A stretch of DNA of 64,000 nt from Candidatus Bathyarchaeia archaeon (GCA_041447175.1 CP166960.1:1380519-1444518); one strand, 5' to 3'. Positions 18,416-27,752 are shown, counted from the first letter of the stretch. Program-made: numbers and translations. The notes: generated by a model from the sequence alone, not told the origin.

Positions 18416-19573
18416 ATGGACACCATGCGCAAACCGCTATTATGCCTCTTAATTATTTTCAGCCTCACGACAATATGCGTGACACTTGTTCAGCCAATCA
18501 AAGCTGCCTCTAAAACCATCACGGTGCCAGACGACTACGCCACAATTCGGACGGCAATAGGAAACGCCTCTGCGGGAGACACCATCTTTGTAAAAAAAGG
18601 CATTTACAACCAAACGGTAATCGTAGACAAACCGCTTTCGTTGATAGGCGAAGATAACCAGCAAACAGTTATAATTGGACCATACTTTGGAGGCACCAAC
18701 ACGCCACCTGCTGTTTCTGTACAGGCAAACAATGTAATCGTGTCAGGATTTAACATAACTCAAAGTTGGAACGGAATAACTATAGCCGAGAACTGCACAG
18801 GCTGCAAGATAACGGGCAATAACATCGAACATAACTTTGACAGCGGAATCTTAAGCCGCGGGCAAGCTGAAATAGTGGGCAACAACATAACCGAAAACCA
18901 AAACTGGGGAGTACAAGCGTGGTCAAACAACATCATAAAAGACAACAATATAACGGGCACTGGATACCCTACCTATTCCAGCTACTTCGGAGACGGCGTC
19001 TGGGTTCTCAAAGGAAACACAACTGTTCAAAACAACTTTATTTCAGACAACATAGCGGGGATAATTCTAGGCGATGGTGACTCATTTAACATCGTTGGCA
19101 ACAACATAACAGACAACCTGGAGTTCGGTATAAAATTCACGTATAGCACAAACAACGTAACAGTTCATCATAACAACATCGAACTCAACAAAGTCGGCGT
19201 TATCTTGGATTATTCATCCTACACAGAGACCGCCACTTTGGGGTCGGGTAACGTGGTTTACAACAACAACTTTTACAACTGGCAAAACGTTGTGGTTCAA
19301 CATGATTTTCCGGTTCATGTAGATTTTAGCGGTGTTGTGTGGGATAACGGTGAAGAAGGCAACCATTGGGCGACTTACTTTCCCAACTCCACGCAGCCAA
19401 ATACTCAGGCAATAACGGGACCGTACATAATTGACGAAGCAAATGTGGACAATCATCCGCTTCCAAACGCTGTGGTAGTCCCGGAGATGCCTATGTGGGC
19501 AATAGCGGGGGCAGCCGTCGGTGTAACCGTGTTAACGGTTTTTGTTGCTAAAAAGCAGCAACGGACGAGTTAA
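18416..19573 (+). CDS. secreted right-handed parallel beta-helix (NosD-like) protein
   Basis: 385 residues: signal peptide (about 1-31), then VPDDYATIRTAIGNASAGDTI, the usual opening of NosD/pectate-lyase-like repeats. Repeated I.GNNI.....G units run from about 90 to 300. The C-terminus is VPEMPMW followed by a helix and KKQQR, again a PEFP-type anchor. Many NxT/NxS sequons suggest glycosylation. Probably a surface carbohydrate-binding or carbohydrate-active protein; no catalytic residues are assigned. ATG 18425 is an alternative start. Confidence 0.82.
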   Translation: MDTMRKPLLCLLIIFSLTTICVTLVQPIKAASKTITVPDDYATIRTAIGNASAGDTIFVKKGIYNQTVIVDKPLSLIGEDNQQTVIIGPYFGGTNTPPAVSVQANNVIVSGFNITQSWNGITIAENCTGCKITGNNIEHNFDSGILSRGQAEIVGNNITENQNWGVQAWSNNIIKDNNITGTGYPTYSSYFGDGVWVLKGNTTVQNNFISDNIAGIILGDGDSFNIVGNNITDNLEFGIKFTYSTNNVTVHHNNIELNKVGVILDYSSYTETATLGSGNVVYNNNFYNWQNVVVQHDFPVHVDFSGVVWDNGEEGNHWATYFPNSTQPNTQAITGPYIIDEANVDNHPLPNAVVVPEMPMWAIAGAAVGVTVLTVFVAKKQQRTS

Positions 19574-19791
19574 TAAACTCGGATAGGAGAACGGCAGAAG
19601 AAACACGAAAAGTTGCACTGTAGATACAAACAGATTCGCGGCAAACCCAGAAGCATTTTTAAGCGAATTAAGTTAAAACGTGCACAATCATCCAACTCAA
19701 CACCCCGTACATATATACCTCCATGATTGATGGATGTTAACAATGCATAAGTACATGAAAGTGGTGAATCATTTAATTTGAGGAGATTAAC

Positions 19792-20436
19792 ATGTCTGAA
19801 CGATTTGCCAAAAAATGGGAAAACAAAAAAGATGAAGGAAGAACTTACGGTGATGCGCTGCGGGATGCACAGCCACTTAAGCCTCGTTTAGACGCCGCCG
19901 TAAAAAAACTGGACATGCAAATAAGCCGGTTAGATTTAGCCAACGATAAATTCAGCCAAAAAGACAAAGCTCTCTTTGCCAAGCTGGTTGATGCATACAC
20001 AAAACATGACCAAGCACGCGCCAACATATACGCCAACGAACTTGCAGAAGTCCGCAAAATGGCAAAACTAACCATGAATGCACGTTTAGCTTTAGACCAA
20101 GTTTCCCTCAGAATCAAGACAGTAAGAGAATTTGGAGACATAATAACCACCCTAGGCCCAGCCATCGGCGTTCTACGAAGCGTCAACGTCGGCATAGGCA
20201 GCGTACTACCCGAAGCAGAAAACGAGCTCGGCAACATAGGCGACATGCTCAGCGGCTTAATGGTGGAAGCAGGGTCAGGCTACGGAACAACCCTTAATTT
20301 CAACAGTGTCAACGATGACGCAGCCAAAATCCTCGCTGAAGCAGCCACCGTCGCAGAGCAGAGAGTCAACGCGAACTTCCCCGACTTGCCCGCAGGCATG
20401 CCAACTGGCTCTACAGAAGGAAAAACCAGAACCTAA
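19792..20436 (+). CDS. cdvB: ESCRT-III-like protein of the CdvB family
   Basis: Polymerises on membranes in the TACK-type cell division or vesicle machinery. The 214-residue protein is mainly charged amphipathic helices of the Snf7 core (about 20-165), including RLDAAVKKLDMQISRLDLANDKF and VREFGDIITTLGPAIGVLRSV. It ends in a short acidic/Gly-Pro tail without the winged-helix extension that binds CdvA, so it resembles the short CdvB paralogues. No CdvA or CdvC (Vps4) gene is in the window. SD GAGGAGA precedes the ATG and a TATA-like ACATATATACC is near 19708. Confidence 0.85.
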   Translation: MSERFAKKWENKKDEGRTYGDALRDAQPLKPRLDAAVKKLDMQISRLDLANDKFSQKDKALFAKLVDAYTKHDQARANIYANELAEVRKMAKLTMNARLALDQVSLRIKTVREFGDIITTLGPAIGVLRSVNVGIGSVLPEAENELGNIGDMLSGLMVEAGSGYGTTLNFNSVNDDAAKILAEAATVAEQRVNANFPDLPAGMPTGSTEGKTRT

Positions 20437-20492
20437 ACAGTTCTACCCTTTCTTTTTTGTCCTCCTACCTTCTTTTTGCCCCGTTTAATCAT

Positions 20493-21034
20493 TTAAGATA
20501 GGCTACATTTGGACGTAAGAGCTGATTTTCTTCTAAAAACCACTATGCACCCAACGGTTACGGTTGCTATTACTAAAACTGCAACTGCAAGATTTGTTTC
20601 TGGGAATGTTGGAGTAGGCGAAAGTTCAGGCGTCCCTGTGGGGTCTATTGGAGATGTGGGGGTTGGGGTTGATGACGAGGGATGTGGTGTTGTAGGGGAG
20701 TTTTCTGTGGACGCGCCATAGCTTATGGTGAAGGTTTGGGTATCACTCCAGGCACTTGTTTCGCCATAGAAATACATGGAGCCAAGAGGCCCTTGGGTAA
20801 GGTTCTTTGTAATCCCCCCGTTCATTGCTACCACTTGAAAATCAACTTGCCCTCCAAGAGGAGCCTCTATATGCGCATTAAAGATTCCGTAAAAATCATC
20901 GCCAGTGGTAGAAAAAAGTTTAGCACGGTGTATTCTGAATCTGAGGGGGTGGGATATCCATCTGAGGCACGATAATCGTTCGCCACTCTTCGGTGAAGTG
21001 ACCCTTTACGCGGATGTTATACACAAAGAAGGGG
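20493..21034 (-). pseudogene. surface protein with PT-rich linker and membrane anchor, frame broken twice
   Basis: The intact part is a 113-residue frame (20493-20834) with a beta-rich segment, a Pro/Thr/Ser linker, a helix (ETNLAVAVLVIATVTVGCIVV) and FRRK. Upstream, coding continues in other frames: VYNIRVKGHFTEEWRTIIVPQ in one, SEYTVLNFF in a second, then STTGDDFYGIFNAHIEAPL in the frame of the anchor. One extra C in the C5 run (about 20949-20953 on the plus strand, seen as G) and one extra T in the T6 run (plus-strand A run about 20913-20918) would join all three. No convincing start or signal peptide is seen; the N-terminus meets the 3' end of the flavoprotein gene at 21038. Either a decaying gene or homopolymer errors. 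Confidence 0.55.
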
Positions 21035-21037
21035 TTG

Positions 21038-21568
21038 TCAGAATTTGTGTTGCCACATCACTTTGCTGCGTTTACCATCAACGGTGCGTTCCCTGCGTCC
21101 AGTCAACTCCTCAACATACATGACGACACAGCAGCATTCGCGGAGGCGTTTGCGGTCCCAAAGTTTGCCGCCTTCCTCGACGGGTTTACGGTAAATCTCC
21201 TTGTACTTAGCGTGCAGGGCTTGGAAGAACTGCCAAATGGCGTCCTCGTCCTTTTCAACACGTGCCACTCCAGTGGCGATTACGCTGTCGTAGTCCAGGT
21301 GGCAAAGCGCATCGTAGTGGTAGCTGACTTCGCCCATGTGTTGGTCTACTTCAAAGCAGCATCGAGGATTCAAAGCAAGTAGGTCAAGTTTTTTGCCTTG
21401 CCATGCACAGTGGAACCCAATTTTTCCGTTGAGATAAGCAAAGTTGAGGGGGATAATGTAGGGGGTTTTGCCGTCGCTGAGTGCAAGTCTGCCGACTTCT
21501 GCACGGCTGAGAATCTGCTCCATCTCCGCTAAGCCCCCTTGCTCAAACTGGTTCTTCTTCACAACCAT
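21038..21568 (-). CDS. pyridoxamine 5'-phosphate oxidase-like flavoprotein
   Basis: 176 residues of the FMN-binding split-barrel type, close to the NimA-like group: EQILSRAEVGRLALSDGKTPYIIPLNFAYLNGKIGFH, then KLDLLALNPRCCFEVD and SVIATGVARV. It would bind FMN or F420 and reduce an unknown substrate. The C-terminal 20 residues (after VEELTG) look unlike the family and end at the broken gene above. ATG 21568. Confidence 0.85.
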   Translation of the reverse strand: MVVKKNQFEQGGLAEMEQILSRAEVGRLALSDGKTPYIIPLNFAYLNGKIGFHCAWQGKKLDLLALNPRCCFEVDQHMGEVSYHYDALCHLDYDSVIATGVARVEKDEDAIWQFFQALHAKYKEIYRKPVEEGGKLWDRKRLRECCCVVMYVEELTGRRERTVDGKRSKVMWQHKF

Positions 21569-21791
21569 ACGCTCCAGTTGATACTTAGCTTATTCAGGGG
21601 GTTGTATAAGTTTTGCCGAAAGCTGCATTCAACTCCCAGCAACTTGCCATATCGCATTAACAAAAAATTTAGAACACCCTTTTGAGCCAAAATGCAGTTT
21701 TCTGCAGCCAAGAGGCTTTGGGGGAACATGTTGTTCTAAGAATTGGGCTTATATGGTTGGGGCTCTAAATACGGTAGCGGAGTTGTAAAAG

Positions 21792-22238
21792 TTGAACTTG
21801 GAAAACGAGAACGAGTTGGAATATGCCTTACGCGGCAAAGCATGGAAAGTCTACTGGTACCTCCTCAAGAGCGGCACCCCCCAAAGCGTGCGCGAAGTGC
21901 AGCGGGCCCTTCACTTTAGCAGCCCCAGCGTTGCAAACCATCACCTTGAACAACTCCGCGAGCTAGGCCTAGTTGAGAAGCAGGAATTGGGCGGACACTA
22001 CTTCTTGGTTGGCGACGTAAAAATCGGCGTGTTACGGCATTACGTGAAGCTTGGTAAACTGCTGTTCCCACGGTACTTCTTTTACGCGGCGTTCTCCACG
22101 ACGTTTTATCTGGCTTACTTGTTGCTTTTTGTGCAAAGTTTCACTCAAGACACCCTTTTCGGAATAACGTTTGGTGCCGTGGTCTGCGTAATCTTCTGGT
22201 ATGAAGCCGTCAGAGTTTGGTCCATGCGCCCGTACTAA
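21792..22238 (+). CDS. membrane-tethered winged-helix DNA-binding protein
   Basis: 148 residues: an N-terminal winged helix-turn-helix (about 9-75, with SVREVQRALHFSSPSVANHHLEQLRELGLVEKQ) followed by two transmembrane helices (about 95-115 and 122-140). Start is TTG 21792. It lies directly upstream of and parallel to the secreted propeller gene at 22310, suggesting the membrane-bound regulator and surface protein work together, perhaps as sensor and output. That link is inference. Confidence 0.8.
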   Translation: MNLENENELEYALRGKAWKVYWYLLKSGTPQSVREVQRALHFSSPSVANHHLEQLRELGLVEKQELGGHYFLVGDVKIGVLRHYVKLGKLLFPRYFFYAAFSTTFYLAYLLLFVQSFTQDTLFGITFGAVVCVIFWYEAVRVWSMRPY

Positions 22239-22309
22239 CTGATGGAACAAACTGTACTCAGGCTTAGCATAAAATAAACTCACAATAATGGTATAAACAG
22301 GTGAAAAAG

Positions 22310-24379
22310 ATGGTTCAAAAACAAATCACAAGAAAAACGCCAATTTACGGCGTAGTCGGCATCCTCACAGCCATTATTCTAGTCGCCATGATTTACAGCT
22401 ACAGTGCGCCTGCCCTCACCCCAAGCCCTTCGCCGATGTTAAACACCACACCAAATCCCTCGCCTTCATCAACATCGTCCCCCAACCCAAGCGATTTAAC
22501 TGCTGCTTTGCCTACCCCTAACCAAAATGTGACGCCGATTCACAACTTTATGTCTTATACGGAACTCCAAACGTTTTTGGAAAACAACAGCAACACCAAC
22601 ACTTACTGGCTACGGGTAGCAGACCAAACACTTGGTGAAGGCGTCCCCATGCCAGCACCTGCCCCTACAAGCACACCCATAGCTACTTATGCTGCAAGTC
22701 AAGAGTCAGGAAAAGGACTCGATGGCAGTTACTCCCAAACTAACATACAAGTAGCAGGCGTTGACGAAGCAGACACCGTGAAAACCGACGGCAACTACAT
22801 CTACCTCATCGCCAACAACACCGTCTACATAATAAACGCTGCAGCCGTTGACCCAAGCCAAGCCACAGTTGCCGCCAAAATATTCGGTGACGACAAGAGC
22901 AGCAGTTACTTGTCTGGAATCTACCTAAGCGAAGACGGAAGTAAACTAGCAGTTTTGGGCAACAAGTACATGCCTTACCCTGAAGTCGACAATGAAGATA
23001 CCTTCATTGCAACTTCTTACTGGAGTGGCTCCACAACTTTTGCGTATGTCTACGACGTGTCTAAACCATCTAATCCCATTCTGACAAGAAACTTTACCAT
23101 GAGCGGCAACTACTTTAACTCCCGCATGATTGGCGACTACGTCTACGTGATAATCAACGAGAACGTTTACTTGGAAAAAGATGACACCTTTAATGTGCCT
23201 ATAGTTTTCAGAGGAACCCAAGCCTCCAATGTAGCAGCAACCAACATCCTCTACGTACCCTCCCCATACAACGTTAACACCTACACCACAGTGGTCGCCA
23301 TTAACATCATGGACGACGCCAAGGCACCCACAGAAACAACAGTGATTATGGATGGAAGCAGCCAAATGTATGTCTCAGCAGACAACATCTACATCACCAC
23401 ACCCAACTACAGCAGCTCAAGTGACACCACCAGCATCTACCGCATAAACATACAAGAAGACACGGTAACCGCACAGGCTCAAGGCGCCGTGTTTGGTTCA
23501 CCAATTAACCAGTACGCCATGGACGAATACAACGGGTACTTCCGCATCGCAACAACCACATGGATACAGGACAACGCAACCACAAGCGACGGCGTAGTCT
23601 TCAAAGTTAGCCGACAGGTAAACAGCATCTACGTGCTTGACATGGACATGCAGGTTGTTGGTAAACTGGAGCGATTCAAGATGGATGAAAACCTTTACTC
23701 AGTGCGGTTTGCAGGCGACAAATGCTACGTTGTAACCTTCAAACAGATTGACCCCTTCTTCATCATTGACATGAGCAACCCAGCGGCTCCCCGAGTTGCA
23801 GGAGAGCTTGAAATTCCAGGCTACTCCACGTTCCTGTACCCGATGGATGAAAACCACGTTATCGGCTTAGGCAAAGAAAACAGCACACTGAAACTTTCGC
23901 TCTTTGACGTTTCAAACGTTAACGCCCCAATCGAAGTCGCCAAATACATTGTTGACGCTAAGTACTCTGATTCGACGGCACTTTATGAGCCTCACGCGTT
24001 CCTGTATGACCCCCAGCGCCAGATGCTGGTTATCCCCGTGTCAGTGAACGATATGCCAATTATCATGCCGTTGCGTCCAACAGGCGATGAGGAAACTACA
24101 ACAGGCAAAATTGACTACTGGCAAGGCGCCTACATCTTCAGTGTTGACACCTCAAGCGGGTTCACACTACAAGGCGCAATCACTCAGATGGATGACTTAG
24201 GTGCATTAGCCGCTGACCCCACGTTGCCAATAAAAAGCGGCTACGCGTGGAGAGACTATAACCACATGATTAACCGCGCCCTCTACATAGATGACGTACT
24301 CTACACTTTCAGCCAAAGCCGAGTACAACTAAACAGCCTCAACGACTTCGCGTTGTTGGCAAAAATCGACCTTTGCTAA
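22310..24379 (+). CDS. secreted beta-propeller protein (Beta_propel/COG4880 family)
   Basis: 689 residues: N-terminal membrane anchor or signal (about 12-32), Pro/Ser/Thr linker, then a propeller beginning with the family signature QVAGVDEADTVKTDGNYIYLI and continuing with AKIFGDD, GYFRIATTTW, SVRFAGDKCYVVTFKQIDPFFIIDMS, and PMDENHVIGLG. The AGGTG sequence before ATG 22310 favours that start over GTG 22301. Function is not established; it is a different propeller family from the PQQ-like proteins elsewhere in the window. Confidence 0.87.
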   Translation: MVQKQITRKTPIYGVVGILTAIILVAMIYSYSAPALTPSPSPMLNTTPNPSPSSTSSPNPSDLTAALPTPNQNVTPIHNFMSYTELQTFLENNSNTNTYWLRVADQTLGEGVPMPAPAPTSTPIATYAASQESGKGLDGSYSQTNIQVAGVDEADTVKTDGNYIYLIANNTVYIINAAAVDPSQATVAAKIFGDDKSSSYLSGIYLSEDGSKLAVLGNKYMPYPEVDNEDTFIATSYWSGSTTFAYVYDVSKPSNPILTRNFTMSGNYFNSRMIGDYVYVIINENVYLEKDDTFNVPIVFRGTQASNVAATNILYVPSPYNVNTYTTVVAINIMDDAKAPTETTVIMDGSSQMYVSADNIYITTPNYSSSSDTTSIYRINIQEDTVTAQAQGAVFGSPINQYAMDEYNGYFRIATTTWIQDNATTSDGVVFKVSRQVNSIYVLDMDMQVVGKLERFKMDENLYSVRFAGDKCYVVTFKQIDPFFIIDMSNPAAPRVAGELEIPGYSTFLYPMDENHVIGLGKENSTLKLSLFDVSNVNAPIEVAKYIVDAKYSDSTALYEPHAFLYDPQRQMLVIPVSVNDMPIIMPLRPTGDEETTTGKIDYWQGAYIFSVDTSSGFTLQGAITQMDDLGALAADPTLPIKSGYAWRDYNHMINRALYIDDVLYTFSQSRVQLNSLNDFALLAKIDLC

Positions 24380-24506
24380 AAACAATTTCCCTTCTTTTCT
24401 TTTTTTGTGCAGAGTTTAAGTGAGTTTTGTTTTATTTTTTTGTTAGCTGGTTAATGTGTTTTTTCGGGATTTTGGAGGCTGTTGTTGGGCATTTGGAGTA
24501 AAAGTT

Positions 24507-24565
24507 AAATATTTCTTACGTAACATAATTCTAACGTTAGAAATATATGACAATAGGTGGAAATA
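24507..24565 (+). promoter_or_regulatory. promoter with palindromic operator-like sites before the DUF3796-XRE pair
   Basis: A TATA-like AAATATTT lies at 24507-24514. Just downstream are the palindrome TTACGTAA (24516-24523) and the perfect 14-bp palindrome TTCTAACGTTAGAA (24529-24542). The latter lies between TATA and the SD-bearing start, a good place for a repressor such as the XRE protein encoded in the same operon. Confidence 0.55.
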
Positions 24566-24901
24566 ATGAGAAAAAACAAACTTGGATACATAGGCATTTT
24601 GGGTCTAATTGGCTTACTCGGCATAACAGGCAACAATGGACTCTTTGGCTTTTTCGGGTTCTTCGGCTTTTTTGCCATGCTCAAAGGAAAAGGCAACGAC
24701 GAACGAATCAACAGAAACATTGACCACTCATGCAAAAACGCCTTTGCCTACGACACAATTATTGCATCAGCACTAATTGCGTATGTTGGGCTATCAAAAA
24801 CATTCGACCCCACACCCATAAGCCTGTTTATAGCCGCTTTAGCTCTAGGAACCGGCGTCTTTGGGCTCTCATACTATTACTATGATACAAAAGGGGAATA
24901 A
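24566..24901 (+). CDS. DUF3796-type membrane protein
   Basis: 111 residues with two pairs of hydrophobic segments and a very Gly/Phe-rich first part (LGIT...[14 protein letters not shown]), then charged [11 protein letters not shown] and two more helices. This matches the small DUF3796 membrane proteins that are usually encoded before an XRE regulator, as here (5 bp gap). ATG 24566 follows AGGTGG. Confidence 0.75.
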   Translation: MRKNKLGYIGILGLIGLLGITGNNGLFGFFGFFGFFAMLKGKGNDERINRNIDHSCKNAFAYDTIIASALIAYVGLSKTFDPTPISLFIAALALGTGVFGLSYYYYDTKGE

Positions 24902-24906
24902 AACCA

Positions 24907-25122
24907 GTGAAAACAAGATTAAAAGAGTACAGAGAGAAATGTGGCATCACCCAAGAAGCCCTAGCCGAAAAAGTAGACGCCACCCGACAAACCATACTCT
25001 TCTTGGAAAAAGGCAAATACAACCCCTCCCTTCGGCTGGCATACAGGATTTCCCGCGTCCTCAAAACTCCCATTGAGGACATTTTTTCTTTTGACGACGA
25101 AAACTTTGAAGCAGACAAGTGA
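24907..25122 (+). CDS. XRE-family HTH regulator (YozG/PadR-like short type)
   Basis: 71 residues, almost entirely a helix-turn-helix: [56 protein letters not shown]. Start is GTG 24907. Its partner membrane protein is 5 bp upstream, and the palindromes at 24516-24542 are its most likely binding sites (autoregulation, inferred). Confidence 0.88.
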   Translation: MKTRLKEYREKCGITQEALAEKVDATRQTILFLEKGKYNPSLRLAYRISRVLKTPIEDIFSFDDENFEADK

Positions 25123-25128
25123 AGGGGA

Positions 25129-25485
25129 TTACAGTTTTCCGCGGGGTCCACTCCATTTTTCTGCCCTTTTCAAAAACTTGTCATAGCCGTTTTGTTTGAT
25201 GAATTCAAGCTGCCGCTTGTACTGCAAGTACTTTTGGCCATTCTTGCTCCAAAACTCCAGCAGAATCGGGCAGGGGTAAGTTGGGCAGTCGGCGCAGGTT
25301 TCAAGCTGTTTTTCTTTGAAGCAGCAGACTTTGATTTTGCATTTTGCTTTGCTTAAGTCTCGTTTACCTGAGTCGTAGCCTAACTTGCAGCCAGCGCATC
25401 CCCGCTCAGTGGGGTATTTCTGCCGCTGCTGCTCCATGCAGGTTTTGCAGTATGCGCCGCAGCAGCCAATCTCTCTTGTTGACAT
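25129..25485 (-). CDS. cysteine-rich DUF3795 protein
   Basis: 118 residues beginning STREIGCCGAYCKTC and carrying further Cys pairs GCAGCK, CKIKVCC and ETCADCPTYPCP, the DUF3795 pattern. It probably binds zinc or an Fe-S cluster; function unknown. ATG 25485 is chosen because the family starts just before REIGCCG. Divergent from the acetyltransferase, with 78 bp between them. Confidence 0.82.
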   Translation of the reverse strand: MSTREIGCCGAYCKTCMEQQRQKYPTERGCAGCKLGYDSGKRDLSKAKCKIKVCCFKEKQLETCADCPTYPCPILLEFWSKNGQKYLQYKRQLEFIKQNGYDKFLKRAEKWSGPRGKL

Positions 25486-25563
25486 AACAAGCATAGTGTT
25501 GTGGGCGAACAGTTTTAGCTTTTGGCAACCATAAAAATGAATTAAACCGGGGGATGAGCAGGA

Positions 25564-26070
25564 ATGCAAGGTAACACCCGAAAACAAGAATTCACCATCA
25601 GATTCGCCAAAGAAGAAGACAGCAACGCCATTTTTAGCATGGTCAAAGAGTTAGCGGAATACGAAAACCTGCTAGACAAGCTAAAAGCAAACGAACAACT
25701 CATACGGGAGGCGCTTTTTCACCAAAAATTCGCCCAAGCGGTAATTGCAGAAAAACAAGCCACCCCCGTAGGCTTTGCCCTATTCTTCTACAACTTCTCC
25801 AGCTTCGCAGGTCGCCCCGGCATCTACATCGAAGACCTCTACGTTAAACCCGAAATGCGCGGCAAAGGTTTAGGCAAGGCACTGTTTGCGTTTTTGGCAA
25901 AGCTTGCGTTGGAGCGCAACTGTGAGCGTTTGGAGTGGGCGGTTCTGAAATGGAATGCCCCGTCTATTGCATTTTACCAGCGACTTGGCGCGGTGGCGAT
26001 GGATGAGTGGACACGCTACAAGGTTGCAGACCAAGAACTGAAGGATTTGGCGGGTGACTCGGCGGTTTAG
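25564..26070 (+). CDS. GNAT-family N-acetyltransferase
   Basis: 168 residues similar to the diamine acetyltransferase branch: TIRFAKEEDSNAIFSMVKELAEYE at the start, GRPGIYIEDLYVKPEMRGKGLGKALF for acetyl-CoA binding (about 79-104), and WAVLKWNAPSIAFYQRLGA near the end. The substrate could be a polyamine or another amine; specificity not determined. Confidence 0.88.
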   Translation: MQGNTRKQEFTIRFAKEEDSNAIFSMVKELAEYENLLDKLKANEQLIREALFHQKFAQAVIAEKQATPVGFALFFYNFSSFAGRPGIYIEDLYVKPEMRGKGLGKALFAFLAKLALERNCERLEWAVLKWNAPSIAFYQRLGAVAMDEWTRYKVADQELKDLAGDSAV

Positions 26071-26134
26071 GAAGTTTAAAATAGATAGGCATTTACGTTT
26101 GAAAGCAGAAATTACCAAGGACAGTTGATGCTAA

Positions 26135-27421
26135 ATGGTTCTGGTGAAAATCCGCGAAATCTTAGACGGTAACTGCACCGACAAACCGGTGTCTGTGCGG
26201 GGCTGGGTTTACCGTAAACGCCAAGGAAAAGAACTCATATTCATAGTAATCCGAGACTCAACCGGAGTCATACAATGCACTGTGAAAAAAGTGAACGCCG
26301 CCGCATGGGCAGAAGCCGAAAAACTAACCATCGAATCCGCCCTCACACTGGACGGCACAGCAAAACCTGACTCCCGCGCACCTGGAGGCTATGAAATAGC
26401 CGCCGAAGCAGTCGCCATAATTGGGCTGGCGGAAGTTTTCCCCATAGCCAAAGACAAAAGCGAAGAATTCATCCGTGACATGAGGCACCTGTGGCTACGC
26501 AGCCGTAAAATGAGTTTGGTCATGAAAGTCCGCGCCAAAGTTTTGGAATACGCACGAGAATACTTCCAGAAAACGGATTTCACAGAGGTTTCTCCGCCCA
26601 TGTTCATTTCCGCCGCGGTGGAAGGCGGCTCCACCCTGTTCGGATTAAAATATTTTGACCAGAACCTGTATTTGACCCAGAGCAGCCAGCTGTATCTGGA
26701 AATTCTCATTTACAGTTTAGAGCAGGTTTACTGTATTGCACCTTCGTTCCGCGCTGAAAAAAGCCGCACCATACGGCACCTAACCGAGTACTGGCACATG
26801 GAAGCCGAATGGCCCTACGCAGACATGAACGACCTCATGAAATTCGAAGAAGACCTCATGGAACACATCTGCAAACGCGTCGCAGAGAACTGTCAAAAAG
26901 AATTCGCTGAACTGGGCGCCGACATCAACAAGCTTGCCCAAGTGAAAACGCCGTTCCCAAGGATAACCTACGCGGAAGCAATAGAGAGGCTGCAGGCGAA
27001 GAATTCGGCGTTGAAGTGGGGCGACGACTTGGGTTATGAAGATGAAAAGGTGCTTGCGGAGGAGTTTGGTAAGCCATTCTTTGTTTATGATTACCCCAAG
27101 GTGATTAAGGCATTTTACTGCAAGACTTACAGTGACCGCCCAGACGTTGCCCTGTCAGTAGACATGATGGTGCCGCGCATCGGCGAAATCAGCACAGGCG
27201 GACAACGCGAAGAACAAAAAGACGCCCTTATTGAACGCATGAAAGAGCAGGGGTTAAATCCTGAGGATTATGAGTGGTACCTTGACTTGCGCCGCTACGG
27301 CACGGTGCCGCACGCAGGTTTTGGTATGGGGGTGGAGCGCCTGCTGGTTTGGATGCTTGACCTTGACAACATAATTGATGCTATTCCCTTCCCTCGGACT
27401 ACACGCAGATTCTACCCATAA
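26135..27421 (+). CDS. asnS: asparaginyl-tRNA synthetase (archaeal AsnRS-type class II enzyme)
   Basis: 428 residues: N-terminal OB-fold anticodon domain (VSVRGWVYRKRQGKELIFIVIRD), class II motif 2 (FRAEKSRTIRHLTEYWHMEAEW) and motif 3 (GFGMGVERLLVWML). The SxxRTxRHL form of motif 2 and the length suit archaeal AsnRS; an AspRS-like enzyme is the alternative. The region just past its stop holds repeat element A. Confidence 0.9.
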   Translation: MVLVKIREILDGNCTDKPVSVRGWVYRKRQGKELIFIVIRDSTGVIQCTVKKVNAAAWAEAEKLTIESALTLDGTAKPDSRAPGGYEIAAEAVAIIGLAEVFPIAKDKSEEFIRDMRHLWLRSRKMSLVMKVRAKVLEYAREYFQKTDFTEVSPPMFISAAVEGGSTLFGLKYFDQNLYLTQSSQLYLEILIYSLEQVYCIAPSFRAEKSRTIRHLTEYWHMEAEWPYADMNDLMKFEEDLMEHICKRVAENCQKEFAELGADINKLAQVKTPFPRITYAEAIERLQAKNSALKWGDDLGYEDEKVLAEEFGKPFFVYDYPKVIKAFYCKTYSDRPDVALSVDMMVPRIGEISTGGQREEQKDALIERMKEQGLNPEDYEWYLDLRRYGTVPHAGFGMGVERLLVWMLDLDNIIDAIPFPRTTRRFYP

Positions 27422-27433
27422 AGAAGAGGACAA

Positions 27434-27548
27434 GTTGGGTTTGCTGAGGCTCATGTTACTAGAAAGGAGAATAGGAGAAAGAATAAAACGCAATGACCCT
27501 TAAGCCATCGTGGTCATTTCTTAATCCTCGAGCCCATTCAGCCCCAAC
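27434..27548. repeat. structured element, copy A
   Basis: Arms GTTGGG...CTGAGGCTC and GAGCCCATTCAGCCCCAAC pair. An AGGAGAATAGGAGAAAG purine tract follows the 5' arm. The inner hairpin AATGACC (27492-27498) pairs with GGTCATT (27512-27518) around a loop holding AAGCCATCG. Lies just after asnS. Confidence 0.65.
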
Positions 27549-27638
27549 TCACCATCTGCCTAATTTTAGGTAAAGCAGAAAATGCGAAATTGATATTTAA
27601 AATTTTAGCTACCATTTAAGACCAATCAGGAGTTAAAT

Positions 27639-27724
27639 AAAAACGGGCAGCCGTGAAGCTCCACTTAACGGGTTTAAACTAAGTCAAAAGAGAAAAAACC
27701 GACTGCCACCATGTCGCCGTTTTT
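27639..27724. repeat. long inverted repeat AAAAACGG ... CCGTTTTT
   Basis: An 8-bp perfect outer stem (27639-27646 with 27717-27724) plus an inner GCAG/CTGC match enclose about 70 bases. It has the same overall scale as the structured elements around it but a different sequence. Confidence 0.4.
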
Positions 27725-27752
27725 GAACTCTTCAAACCATCAGGATAGACAG

